Part shown: positions 36,288-58,723 of the stretch, one piece after another | How positions within the stretch are numbered: position 1 is the stretch's first letter | Layout: each line of letters starts with the position of its first letter | Program-made: the position numbers and the translations under genes | From: Ascaris suum | Taxonomy: Eukaryota; Nematoda; Chromadorea; Rhabditida; Ascarididae | Reading direction: 5' to 3' | Length of the DNA: 64,000 nucleotides | Assembly (NCBI GenBank): GCA_013433145.1 | Contig: CM024174.1 | Location: forward strand, 8,960,336-9,024,335 | The notes under the pieces: generated by a model | The model's input: only the letters and a program-made list of their open reading frames with translations | Told to the model about the DNA's origin: nothing | The model's database searches: none

Positions 36288-39200
36288 GTAAGAAAAGCTC
36301 ATGGTCATAACGCTCCTAGTTGCTCGTTAACAACGATATTGCTCTGTCACTAACACGAGCCGATCGCCACAAGCATCACATGTGAGGGATATCTATAAAT
36401 CAATGAGCTGTAGCAGGTATCTCACTAAGGTCTGCAACACTTGAAACCGTGCTGATTCGGGTAAGTGAAATCGTTGTGAAGAAACGCGGTTACGAAACAA
36501 TGTTGCTAATTGTTGAACATAGGACTTCAGCACTTCGATGATGCAGACACCTTTTCACCTGTGAATTCCCTGAATCTACTGGTGTCTTCATCGCACTGCA
36601 GGAAATAACAACGGAAATATGAACCTTTAAAAGCGACTAACTCGAAGATAGGTAAATTTCTCTGCAAAAAAAAGCGACATATTCATCAATGAGTTCGAAA
36701 TTTTGCTCTGAATTTATAAAGCCGTTTTTTCACTGACGGGATTTCTTTGGCAAAATTACTGACGCACCTTGCAAGAAAACTGTCATTTTACAAAATTCCG
36801 CAGTTTGCATGAAAATGTAGAAATCTACGGGGCATATCAAAATGAAAATGTTCTTGGCCAATATCAAATTTTTTGCTTCTCACTGATGAAAGCATTCAAT
36901 AATGAGTGGCACTCAAAAGGTTTTCGCGTAGTAACTAATCTAAGAGAACAGCGGTAGCGTTGAGTGCAGTTGGTCACCCATTATGCCATCGATACGTTTG
37001 AAATGCTTTTAATGCTTTCCCATGAGTCGATCATTTCTGAAATTTCTGAGGCAGTTAGCTTGCAAAAGAATGAATGCGCACACTTCGAAAGATATTCATT
37101 TGCCGTCTTCGTGGTGTGTGGTCACTATTGCTTATGATAAAGGGCTAAACAAGCAACTATTGGTAAATTCCTGTGCTTTTATAAATGACACTATGACAGT
37201 CTCATATATGCGCTCGCAAACACATCAATGCGCCTATGTGCTGTATATGTCTAAAGAACTGCAATTTCCAATAAGTTAGATCGCAGACGAGGTGGTAGAA
37301 TAGAAAGGACCCTTACCCATACCCCAACCCCTCTCATTTTTGCACCATTTGTCACTTCCTTCAACCATTGTTGGCCAACACCACCCCCCCCCCCCCCTTA
37401 ACAACTCGTACAGTCTTCTCGGGAGGAATAGAAATGGTGAGTATTCGATGTCTGAAACTGTGTGAAAACATATATTGGCCTCTATAGCCTCGATTTTATT
37501 TGCAAGCAGTAAAAGAAGCTGATCTGAAAGCTATTAAAACGAGGTACAAAAATATTCGAAAATAGTATTTTCGATCTAGGAGCAAAATTTTTGAAGAAGA
37601 TTTACGTTTTCTCTCACGAATTCCGCTATCAACACCGTTTTGGGAGCAAAAAACACTGAGTTTTCCACAGATCCTTGAAGTTTCAAGGAAATCCTGACTC
37701 TGTCCTTCCTCACGGCTTTCTAGCGCGCTTCTGATGCTAAGACCTGATAAACGCTATCCATTTGCATCACGTTACATAAAAATCGGGTTACAGATAACTG
37801 CCTATGCTGACCCTTCGCTCAACCATTACCACCTAAGATACACTCCAAATCACATGAACTGTTATCTACGCAGCAAGCATTCAAAGGGCAGACGCTTGTG
37901 ACCAATCTACAGGGTAGCATCAGTCAGCTCTTTTGCTTCACACCTAGAGCGTTCTCCTCGTTTGTTACATTTGAAAGCAGTTTATTCTAATATCATCTTT
38001 GTGCAAGCGCGTTCAGCGTGCTTATCTCAGGTCATTTGCCTTGAAAACTTTATGATACCAAAAAACTGCTCCTCAAATTTCTCATCTCAGTAGAAAGCGG
38101 CAAGCAAAAGTGATGTGAACATTCCTTCGGCCTCACAGCAAGAATCAGTTTTTTCCTCTGACTTTTCGCACTTGAGTATTCGTGTGATTCGCTCAGTTGA
38201 TGCTGTGGAATGCCGTGTGTTACCCCCTTCCTGGCGTGCTTTTCCCTTTTTCAATCTTCGCAATTTAAACGCCTCTTTTATCAATTTTCACGCGTTCTCA
38301 GCAGTTATTTGCTGCAATATCATTTCAGAGCACGTTTATTTGCTGAAAATAACATCTTTTCATAGAAAACTGGTTCATTCAACACACAGTGGTGAAAACA
38401 TGCAAAATGGGTGTTTTGCATATTTTTAGCTGTCATTCGTACACAACGATATACGCAAATCAGGTTTATTACATCTGCAAACACTCGAATGGGCCTATTG
38501 TGATGTTTTCGCATTTAACATCACCCAAAAATAACGCCGTTTGTCCGGCTACCTTACATTCTACAAGGAGCATTTGTAGCACTCGGATATCATAAAATAT
38601 GAAAATTTGTATAAATTTGCAGTAATATCGTTTGGGAAAACTTTAATAAACATTTTATTATCTATGATTTTAGCGTTTAAAGAAGTCATTCGACGTGTTG
38701 ATTCTCGTTCCCAAATCGTATTATTGTTATTTTCAGGGAATTAACAGAATAGAACGTTAACCTCATATGATGAATATAAATGGCTAATAACAGTTGCAAA
38801 ATACAATCAGGTCACGAAGTATATGTTGTAGAGATATTTCTGCGATAGCACGAGCTGAGGCACTTGAAGATTATGGCTCATTGGAAAGAAAGCTTTTCAC
38901 AGCATTAAATAGAGAGGTTAAGTCGCGCAAATTCAGCTATTCTTTCTTGCACTTTAGCTGAATAATAAATGGCATACATACCTTCTACTGACAAAATTAA
39001 GATTACTTAATTGGATTTGTTTGTGAAAGCTACGTGAGAAATGTGAACTGATTGTGCCATTAGAATGCATTCTTCATTATGATGATCCAACTGGCATTCC
39101 GACGCCTAAAAATGTACCTTGAAATTTCGTGAGGCCTCCTGAAAGAACGAAAGTGGAACTAATGAGGCACTTGATAATGAGGAAAGCTATTGTTCCTCAG

Positions 39201-40461
39201 GTGAATCATTGGATTATTTGCATGAATAAGAAGAGAGAAGCACTCTATCGCTGTCTTCATATTGCAAAGCCAAAACTTTCCATGGAAATCAGTGAATCAA
39301 TTTTGCATCGTACGTCCATAGTCATTAAGCTTGCATCGGAAAACACCCGTACGTCCGTAGTGCAACCAAGTGCTATAAAACTCTAGTCTTCGCGAGCAAT
39401 ATACAAATAGGGTTGTTAAAATGTTCAAGCGAAACTGATTACGTCTCCATCTCACATAAGATGTACAGATAGAGCTGCTAGTATGCATAGTTTAAGCAGT
39501 TCAACTTGCTCAATTTTGCCGCAACGAATGGAACACTGCTATCATGCATGCCGCTTAACTGTGAGGTTTTTTAGCCCACACCTCCACATGTTTCCACCTT
39601 GCAACACAGCGAAATTTGTATAAAAGGTACTGTACCTACTTTCCTCGCACTTGTTCACTCAATCAAAATCGAAGTTTACCCTATTCATTTTCTACACCAT
39701 CGATCGCTCGGCTCTTCCATCTTATGTTTTGTGTGCCTGGCTGCAGACGAAAGGCAATGCCCTCTAAGACAACACAAACTGATATCGCTTGGCATTGGTG
39801 CTCGGAGGGCGCCGGGTAGTGCTTGCCACCAATGAGCCCTTCGACCATCGGCCGCAATACTGAAGGTCATTAAAGCGTTTAAATCATTCTGTCGCGCTCA
39901 TAGATAATCACAATTCTCTTCAATTACCCCTTTCTATGCGATCACTTTTCTGAGTGCAGTGGGCTTTCGCCACCATTAAGATTTTATAAAGGTGTAAAAA
40001 ACAGATAAGGCTAACTAAACTCGGCCTCTCAGAGCACTTTTAAAGTAAGTAGTCGATTAAAGAAGTCTTAAGCAAAAGCCGCTTTTTCCTCAGTTCAGCA
40101 AATCTTGACAGGCTCTAATGTGCTAAGCGTGCGACAGTCAAGTGGGATGAAATTAGCCTTGGGATTAACCTAGCTGGTGCAGTCTTATTTTCTCGCAACG
40201 GGACTTTCCTTTAAGCAGGCTAACATACTAAATAAACGGGCGCATCTTCAGCAGGAGCGCTAGCATAAAAAAACTTTCCGCGTTAATTATTGTAACTCAA
40301 CACGAGCTCTCGTCCAATGAATTTGGCACTGCCCACCGACTGCGAATCTAAGCTATACAGCAGAAGAGTGCTTCGAAGTAAAATCTTGATGTTTATTTGC
40401 GATGCACATATAATATTTCTGACTGGAAGAGCACATATGCCTGACGATCGGCTGATAAGGG
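36288..40461. other. No gene identified; upstream flank of the phosphatase
   Basis: Contains a poly-C tract (37383-37397) and scattered frames under 105 codons. A G+C-richer patch at 39720-39860 has an ATG followed by FCVPGCRRKAM, too short to be a zinc-binding domain. No clear promoter element was identified. Confidence 0.5.
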
Positions 40462-40471
40462 AGGTAATCAG
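40462..40471 (+). promoter_or_regulatory. Possible trans-splice acceptor before the phosphatase start
   Basis: The sequence gaggtaatcag ends at 40471, eleven bases before the ATG at 40483. Nematode mRNAs often receive a spliced leader at an AG a few bases upstream of the start. It could instead be the 3' end of an ordinary 5'UTR intron. No TATA box was recognised close by. Confidence 0.35.
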
Positions 40472-40482
40472 TGTGCGTCATT

Positions 40483-50754
<10,272 letters not shown>

Positions 50755-51562
50755 GACGACAATCTTTCATACTATGGCTTCGTCATGGAAAATATCATCT
50801 CAAAAGCAAGAATTCCGCAGGGATCGGATCACTTTTGCTCAGTTGCGCATTGTGGAAGCATTAGTGGAACCCCTAGTGAAAGACAGACTGGAATGTTGGT
50901 ACGAACTCACAACCTGTTGTGAGTTCCGACACCTCAGCAGAATTGACAGTCACTTAAGTATCCAATGGATAGTGTGCATATCAGGTCAACACGATATATG
51001 CTTTCTATGAACACAACTACAAAGTGGACACTGAGAAAAGATGAGGTAATGTATATTCTGTAGACCCTATGCGACCGACATTTTCATATCTTTCCACCGC
51101 ATTTCTTGGGGGACGTAAATGACTCCTAAATTTCGTATACTCTTTGATGGCTACTAATTGGTAGTGAATGTGACCGCCTGCATTGAAATGATAATATTGC
51201 ATTGTTCACTTCCGGAGTGTTCGCCAGAATGCATCATTCCGATTTTCGTGAGTGGTAACTTGACAATCCCAAAGTAGTTTGCAAGCAAGTCATAAGCAAA
51301 AGATGCTTAAATACATCATCTCAGACGGATGTAAAATTTCGATAAGCGCATCTGAGGGTTCAGAGAAGCGTTTGCTTGCGATTGGCTTTAAAGATGGAAA
51401 TTGAACGATGGATACATTCCGTGAGGATATTGAACGAATGAATAAATCGAGGTAACAAATTTTGAAAAGCTCATAAAAGGGATTGAAGAAAGTGATCAAA
51501 AGAAAGCGTCAATATGAGAGAGTGAAGGCGACACATTAAGTGCCAAATCGAATCCGAATTAT
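50755..51562. other. Intergenic stretch between convergent genes
   Basis: This holds the 3' flank of the phosphatase and the downstream flank of the minus-strand gene ending at 51586. No AATAAA occurs soon after the phosphatase stop; the first clear one on the + strand is near 51435. A 24-bp near-perfect palindrome lies at 50903-50926. No protein-like frame was accepted. Confidence 0.6.
50903..50926. repeat. Palindrome, 11-bp arms with 2-bp centre
   Basis: GAACTCACAAC (50903-50913) is followed by CT and then its exact complement GTTGTGAGTTC (50916-50926). It lies about 150 bp beyond the phosphatase stop. It could be a 3' UTR stem or a dimeric factor site; nothing in the sequence decides this. 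Confidence 0.7.
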
Positions 51563-51568
51563 TTTATT
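51563..51568 (-). terminator. Poly(A) signal AATAAA
   Basis: AATAAA on the minus strand, about 18 bases after the TGA at 51586. Its position supports a real 3' end for the small minus-strand gene. Confidence 0.6.
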
Positions 51569-51585
51569 GCAACAAACGCAGCCAT

Positions 51586-52704
51586 TCATTTCTTAGTATG
51601 CTGATCGACTTCCTCAACATTTATAAGGAATTTCAGCAGATAGAGGTGAGCTTCATTCTTGATATCGCGCTTCTGCTTTCGACGAGCGAGAACTTCCGCC
51701 ATCTCGGCCTGTTGCGCTTCTCCTACGCTTTGCTGAATTCATAACACATTATCAAAAGCAAATGTTTGCAATCATATCACTATTGCAAACAGATGTGAAT
51801 AACTCTCATCTGTCTTATGTCTGATATCAATACTTTGCGGCTCACCATTAGAATAGCTTGATTTTTATGTGGTGAAGTTGTTAACGAGGTAATGTCAGAC
51901 CTTCGTTCTTATCTACCAAATAAAGTGTTTTGGGCAACGCTTATGCCATCAAGTCGTTGTCCAAGGTGACATGAAACCGCCCCCCCCCACCCCCCCCCCC
52001 CCCTCCCCTGCTGTATCCCCATGTTGCAACTCTTGAAACGATTCTTAGTAGAGGAGAGTGAAAGAGTGGATCTAGATAAGATCGGCTAATTTCAAGGCGA
52101 AGCTATAGCTCTCAGCGATCGCATATATAATGTGATCAACATATAACAGGATCAAGTAGATCGTATGCATTTAAGTGATAAAAGTTCTTCAGTTGTGATC
52201 AACGAGTTGAGAGAACACTTCAAAAATCGAATTAATTAAGGCAATCACCATGACCCTGTCTGTGACTTCTTCGAGCATTTGCGTCGGATCCATATGTGAG
52301 ATGACGCTGACGGTTGGCAATTTGAACGTATGCCTCCTCGGTGTGAAAATCTAAAAGAAATTTATTGAGATGAAATTTTCTACGAAAATTGATATGAAGG
52401 ATATCCGGAAGTCACCTCTTCAACTAAGCATAACGGAACATTTGAAATAATTTCCTCTTTGAACCATTAAAATGAATGAATAAAGCGAAAGGAATGAAGA
52501 GTGTTAATCGAAATATCGAATTCGCATAGAATTTATTGCAACAGAAATCGAACATTTTAACAGCGACTCTCACTAATAATACCTATTGTGAGCAACATTT
52601 AATGTGAGCAAGACATTTCGCTTCTATTAGAGTGCCATGAGCGGAAACTATTTAGACAATATTATTGTAGCAACTTACGCCGTAATTCTTTGATGCTGCC
52701 GTAG
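51586..52704 (-). CDS. Unidentified gene, last three exons (partial)
   Basis: Minus-strand exons 52679-52704, 52249-52350 and 51586-51732 have good sites: acceptors ttttgcag, ttttag and aattcag, and a GTAAGT donor after the 26-nt mini-exon. They read in one phase to TGA at 51586-51588, giving about 90 C-terminal residues. The last exon is a charged helical segment (AEMAEVLARRKQKRDIK) ending in VEEVDQHTKK. The middle exon contains MDPTQMLEEVTDRVM, whose ATG could itself be a start for a 63-residue protein. A second frame of the middle exon is also open, so the reading is not fully secured. An upstream Cys-rich exon near 52830-52960 is possible. I do not recognise the family. The gene converges on the phosphatase. 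Confidence 0.45.
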
Positions 52705-54186
52705 CTGCAAAATTATGCCCTCAGTTAGTACGGGGTTTAATAAGCCGTCTTACACTATCAAGTATTATTTCATAAATACTCTCTTACACAACATAAACTC
52801 TGATCACATGCAACCTCCGCATAATACTCGATGCAACTTGAGGCTATAACTCCTGTGCAACCCGATTTCGAATACCGATCTACGACTCTTGGGACAAAGG
52901 AAGATGTACTTCCCTGCCAGCAAGCCCCATATGGAAAAGTGCAGTCACAGAAATGCTACGTAATTGTAGGTATGCGGAAAAAGATCCGGAGCGTGATGCG
53001 GTTACTTCATGCAATTCTTCTTCAATTTGAACAGCTGTGTTTCAGGATGATCGCGTTGTACTGCCCTGTAGCCAAATCAGATCAGAAGCGAAACAAATCA
53101 AATAAAGCTCAACGATTCCTTATGCCTCAAAGAAAGTTGAGCAAAAGTTGCCTGATGATCACTGCGAAGGGGTGTTAGTGACAACCGCTGGCATTCGCCA
53201 AACCATTTCAATTCTCAGAAAAAACCTTCAGAACAGAAGCGAATCGATTGTACCGTTGATTACTTAAAATTTAGAGCCATTCATGAAGTTACTATCAAGT
53301 GACTCAGTGGAAAGATAAGAGCAAATTATGAACATCTCACACTTCCTTCTCTATCAACTTGACATGAATGACTGATGCTGTCCGGAAACTCGTGCTACCT
53401 AGGAAAAAGAAAACTTCGAAGAGGCCCTTAGCAAAGGGACGCAAAAATTTCCTCTAAACATTCGATATACCTTAGAGAAATTTCACAAACACTAACCTAT
53501 AAGTATCGCTACTGACAGAGCAATCTGAAATTCATTCGTTCAAATGGAGCCGCCTCTGAGGTACTCTTTGCGGTAACGTTTTCCAGTAGAACGCAGTATT
53601 CACTCTACTCTATAGTATCACTTTTTAACGAGTCCTCGAGTTTTCCTGTCTTAGGAGTTGAACAATCGAAAATAATGTGCAAATTCTTTCGGGTAGAAAC
53701 CATCTCATACTTAATAAAGTTGAGGTTTGCGCTACTGCAATCATGATTCATTATGGCTGAAATTAAGGTGAATATACATGATTGCTTGAAAGTGTTCAAC
53801 ACTGGAATCGATCGAAGTTGTATGTTCACGGTTAAAACTCGTCGAAATCATACAATAATCATTTCCCATCTGAACTCAGCAGAGCATCGAACAAACTATT
53901 ACATGTCATTTTATGGTGATTCCCAGCTAATAAAGACGAACGACTGCAAGAGTACACAAGATCATAATATGGCTTAATCTGCAACTAAAAAGTTCATCGC
54001 TACAGCTTTTGTGAGTCGAAGTAGAGAGTAGCAAGCAAGCACACAGGTATGCATGTAAACGCACGCGAGGAGTTTGGCTTGCCTCCAACCTTTCCATACC
54101 GAATGGTGGAAGTAAAGGTCGCTTATGCAGCGTACAAGGGGAAATAGGGGGATCAGGCTGCCCCTAAGCATCCGCTATAGCATTGA
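52705..54186. other. Upstream flank of the small minus-strand gene
   Basis: May hold further 5' exons of the gene at 51586-52704: a Cys-rich minus-strand frame around 52830-52960 ending at a GTGTAAG donor would join the mini-exon in phase, and a small segment near 53010-53065 has usable splice sites. These were too weak to include. Confidence 0.4.
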
Positions 54187-54621
54187 ATGGTTCGGGTTGT
54201 TCCTTCGAATGGGCATCAGCGATGGGTGAACGGCAGCGGCAGGCCCACAGCGGACCTGCAGAGTGTGGACTCAATGCATGAAAGTTCTAGTGAGCGCGTA
54301 GCGAAGCAGACGCCACCTCCGCCGGTACCCTTCTCCGCTTGCTTTCACCGAGATTCGCTTGAGTGCTTATGCACCACCCGACACTTAGGACGGATACATC
54401 CTGTGTCATGGACAGCACTTGACACTAGTGATGAGGTGTTGGTCGTAATTACCAACCAAGAGGCACGCAGTGTGCGAAACGTACCAAAGCAAAGCGAGCT
54501 CCCATCGTCAACTTGCCGCACGCTAGCTGAGATAGAGATTAACACTGCTTTTGCCGTGCTCCAGAGAGCACAGTTCGGCTCAGAAATGCAAAATCTTATT
54601 TACACGCTGCATACTCACTAA
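54187..54621 (+). CDS. Closed single-exon ORF, 144 residues, unknown
   Basis: The ATG at 54187 is immediately preceded by an in-frame TGA and the frame runs 144 codons to TAA. The stretch is richer in G+C than its surroundings and codons are balanced, which argues for coding. The protein is polar, with a TPPPPVPF proline run near residue 43 and a later patch of charged residues. No domain, signal peptide or membrane segment was recognised. ATTAAA near 54628 could serve as a poly(A) signal. It could be an intronless gene, a terminal exon or a decayed transposon piece. Confidence 0.4.
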   Translation: MVRVVPSNGHQRWVNGSGRPTADLQSVDSMHESSSERVAKQTPPPPVPFSACFHRDSLECLCTTRHLGRIHPVSWTALDTSDEVLVVITNQEARSVRNVPKQSELPSSTCRTLAEIEINTAFAVLQRAQFGSEMQNLIYTLHTH

Positions 54622-55981
54622 CTCAGGTATTAAATGTTTAAAAAATATCGTGAAATTCACGTCGAGTTGAGCAGTGAAGTTATGCAAAAACGAGCAGAAA
54701 ATCGCACCGGAGCAGTTTGCAAAGAAGGCATGTGCTTTTGCGTTCCACTCACCCGATCAACCATTTCCATGAGTGCAAGCAGTAATATGCGCAACAATAT
54801 AATCATGTTATAGTATGCGCAATAATGTAATGACCTAATATTGTGGTTTCAAAATTTGCTTATGCTGCTCCAATTCCTTCGGCTTACTATTCTATGTTCC
54901 ATTGGGAATTTTAAATTAAATATTGCAAGAAGCAATTGTTAGGAGACGATGAACAGTAGATGAGAGTTTTTGCTAGCTTCGCTCGATTTTTTCAATGTGC
55001 CACTTCGGTGCAAGAATGGCGTTTGAGAGGAGGCATGGAAAGGCGTGTTCACTTGTTGTGTCCTTTTGTGTAGACGACAACTAGCCGATTTTTGTGTAGA
55101 TGACAAGAATCATTCTTACCGATAGCCGTTTTTTCGTCACGATAGCGTACATCTCAGCTATGAATCACGCTAAACAAAAAAGTGTTTTTAACCATTGCCA
55201 CCTTTCACATACTTTCTTTTCCTTTTGCCGACATTGTCAACAGGATAGTCTTCTAAAACGTGAGGCAGGTGTCATGCGTGCATGATATGTGAAACGGAAA
55301 TGCAAAATATACGGCATACAGGAAACATGAAGCAGTCATATGTGGATAGAAGTGCTGCATTGTAAATCTTGTGCCCCATCATATGTAGAAGGCCGCACGT
55401 AAGACGACTAAGCAATGCGCTTTCTTTTATTCTCTGAAGGATGCACAAGCCAGGATATGGTTCATTCGTATTTCTTTTGTGGTAATCCGCCAAGCGTGAT
55501 GTACTTTCTCTCTTCAACGATGCGATACTTATGAAAGTACGCTGCAAAACGCAGCCATGGCAACGAAACAGCATAAGCATGCGGAATATCTTTCTACAGC
55601 GCCGCTTTCACAATGTGGTGCAATCGGAAGTGGACTGCGGAAAAAGTCGACATTCGAAACCGGATTTGTGCTTCATAGCCAATTTTACGGCCTGGTACTT
55701 TGTGCTTTCCGACTGGTTCGGTTCTTCCTGCTAATAATGAAGAGTTTTTTGATGGCGGTGCCCATTCGCAGTTGGCAATAAGCAAAGCTCATGGTGTTCG
55801 TCGAAATGGGCAATCACTACCTGCTGGTCATGATTTCGTCTGATTCCTCAGTTGAGCCGCAATGGAACTTCAAACCAATCGATAATCACAGCCCATGTGG
55901 ATGCGCAGTTATCCTTTCCTACCAAACCGAGATGGAGATAGCATAAGCATTGGACCGGTTGGGACCGTAGCGACTTGACCT

Positions 55982-56377
55982 ATGCGCCACTGTAATATTC
56001 CTGTGAACTTCGTTTTCTATGAAAGCGGAGAAGGATTCAATGGCGTTGATCATTTGTGTGTACTTCCCCTGCCTTCAGTTACTCAAAAATGGCAGTTGCC
56101 GGCATTATTAAATTTACAATTGAAATTACATATACAACCGGTGACGTTTGGCTATACCAACGAAATGCAAACATCGCCAATTTCTCATGGAGATTTTTTG
56201 TGGCATCGAAGCTGCTTTGGGATTTTTGCGCAACTGTTTGACCTAGTTGATTATAATGCAAAAGAGCATATCCAACCAGGTCCCTCGCCTACTTTTTATC
56301 TTCTCATTCAGCCCTATAATCCAACCTTAAGAAGTAATGACAGTGGCGTCATAAAACAAATGATCGCCTCTATATGA
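55982..56377 (+). CDS. Open frame of 131 residues, unknown, possibly part of a spliced gene
   Basis: A frame from ATG 55982 to TGA 56377 is protein-like but unidentified. A strong acceptor (cccctgccttcag, near 56080) lies inside it. A second frame from the ATG at 56089 is also open and protein-like, so the true reading may be an exon starting at that acceptor. No domain was recognised. Treat as a locus to test. Confidence 0.25.
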   Translation: MRHCNIPVNFVFYESGEGFNGVDHLCVLPLPSVTQKWQLPALLNLQLKLHIQPVTFGYTNEMQTSPISHGDFLWHRSCFGIFAQLFDLVDYNAKEHIQPGPSPTFYLLIQPYNPTLRSNDSGVIKQMIASI

Positions 56378-58630
56378 CTTAGACTCGAGTGGGAATATTT
56401 GGAGGGATTTGTACAACCTCGAGAAAAGGAATTTATCGATATGCGAGTAAACGTAGAAAATATTATGAGGTAAGAGTGTTGGGAAGTGATCGCACTGGCT
56501 GATAAGGGACGCACATCGGAGAATAAATATTATATCGAACTCCTCAGTAGCTCCTTAACGACATCCTGACATAAAAAGGCAAGAAAGCGGTTGCGTGAAA
56601 CAACACCCTAGAAAATGAATTCAACATAGAGAGCAGCGATGTATTATGGCCTCTCCTTGCTGTATTCGACAACCGCATGAAGTTGATAGCAATGACTCGC
56701 AAGCAGTAAAATCTAACAGGTGACCCATTTCGAAACATCGCTCAATGTAAGCATAGCTGGACTCAACCACCTCAGCTCTTTTGCACTATGCGAACCACTG
56801 CCTATCACGTCATTCAACGAATAAACAAAAACAAAAGCGGAAGCTCAAAAAATAGCAACGCATAGCCAGTAGAAACGCCAAAGCAAGCTGGAACGCGTCA
56901 CACAATCAAAGTTATACGCGCTGTTGAGATCGATCGTGCTGCGATGGCGAATCGCTTTGAAAATTCGGGCTCGAGCTTCACGCCGCTATTTCTCGAAGAA
57001 TGTAGGCATGCGCAAGAGACGTAATGATTTGTAGAGTTCGAACCCTTCTATTGAGGAATGTAAAGTTCTTCACAGTCGTTGAAACTTCACCGCGTGCGTG
57101 CATACGTCCACTATTGTTACTTGCGTAGATTCGCTTGCCTGCTTCGCCACTATTTTCCTTAGATGCGAGAAGCTATGGATCATTCACATCCTATGACTCT
57201 AAAATCTATCAAACGCTTGTATATTTCCTTAGCCAGTTCCGAGTTCTGTTCAGTGCTCATGGCATCGGCTGATGACGATTAAGAACTGCCAAGGAATTTC
57301 ACTTCCGACGTGGTAGGCAATAAATTCTTTAATGGTAGTGATACTATCACATCTGATGTCGTAACAGTGCGGATGGCAGAAACATTGAAGAGCACATGTT
57401 CAGCACCCCTTGGTTCGTCTAATCGTCCAAGTCTCCTTGAGGACCTGCACTCTCTCTCAAGCTGCGGTCGAGTAATTTGCGAGGAAACACATATGTAGTA
57501 GCAAAGTCTATCACAATTATGCAATAAGGTAACAAACAGGAAAGGACACTAGGATAGCTTCAGTCGGCGGCACGATCCCGTAGTAATTCCATCCTGCCAC
57601 TGATCCCATCGCGAACGCAACAGACAGCCACATGCCCACTCGGTTTTAAGGCCAATCCAGCTATGGAATGAATACATGAGCACACGAACCCCTTTTATAT
57701 CCTCCGATTCTTCTAGCCTCGCTGCTCAGCATGTGCCTAGGCCCACCACTATACATGCGGTGCGGCCGTTTGATCTGCCTTTATGTTGTGACCTTCTTTG
57801 AGTTACCTTGCACGACGTACTATCCCGCTTGCTCTTTAGTCAATTGGTTTACCTTTCAATGTTACCAAAGACATGTCAAGATTTCAATTTCCTCAAAGAC
57901 ACAGCACGTCGCAATTAATTCCACGAGTGACTAATTACCCTCCTCGGTCAGGCTTCCTAAAAGCGATAGTCGGCGCTTCCGAGACGTTCCATTATTATTC
58001 CACTACTTCAATCACACTTTTGAAGAAAGTGCTAGGCGATATGTGATATCTTGTGCAGTAAAAGAAAACGTTCTCCAAGTCGCGCTTGTTGTTGTATTAT
58101 GCTAGCATGTGTACTTTCAAAGAATTTATTTACTTTAAAGTGAGCAAGAAGACACTACTTGTCTCAGTTGGCAGCTTGAAAGTAGATGTGATGAATCTTC
58201 AAAACATTGAGTGAAGTAAACGAGCACGACAAGATGCAAGAGACAGTTGGAGTACATTTCGGAGATGTTCCAGTAATGAAGTTGCATTGATAAGAAGTGA
58301 ATACAAGACACCTTATGCAATTTAGAGCAATTTGCAAAATAAGAGCGCTTGAAAATGTGCTTCAAAAATTTGATCAGTGATTTGCTTATGTGTACTTATC
58401 AATACGTACAATATACAAATTACAGATGAGCTAATTTAACTGCCTTCAAGATCTGTATAAATGAGTCCGTTTTCAAGTGCAATCACTTGCAAGCGTACCG
58501 CGTCGTTGTTCGTCTATGCCAGAATTTGCGAAACAAAAGAAGAACCGACATATGTATTTATCACAATAACGGCGACTATATCAAGCTGTTGATCTAACAT
58601 ACGCTATGTTATACTTGTAAGATAAGGAGT
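56378..58630. other. No gene identified; contains repeat copy C
   Basis: Apart from the inverted dispersed repeat at 57390-57812, only short frames without motifs were seen. This is the 3' flank of the kinase gene. Confidence 0.6.
57390..57812 (-). repeat. Dispersed repeat, copy C (inverted)
   Basis: On the minus strand this matches copies A and B through a chain of shared words: AAGAAGGTCA, AGGCAGATCAAACG, GGAGGATATAAAA, GCTCATGTATTCATTCCA, GAGTGGG, AAATTACTCGACCGCA and a GACGAACCAAGGGG-type end. Copies are diverged, with no terminal repeats or ORF visible. It is probably a short non-autonomous element, or fragments of a larger retroelement. Confidence 0.75.
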
Positions 58631-58636
58631 TTTATT
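58631..58636 (-). terminator. Poly(A) signal AATAAA of the kinase gene
   Basis: AATAAA on the minus strand about 90 bases after the kinase stop codon, in a typical position for a short nematode 3' UTR. Confidence 0.6.
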
Positions 58637-58723
58637 GTACTTAAAGTCGAACAAGTGACTTAATGTTGTTAGCATTTTTATGACAGGCAGGGAAGAAAGA
58701 CTGCTGCTGTTTGTGGTTGGTTA

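Noticed and set aside
39724..39820. THAP-type zinc finger start (CVPGC)
   Set aside because: The frame stops after about 31 residues and the downstream Cys, His and Pro signature is missing.
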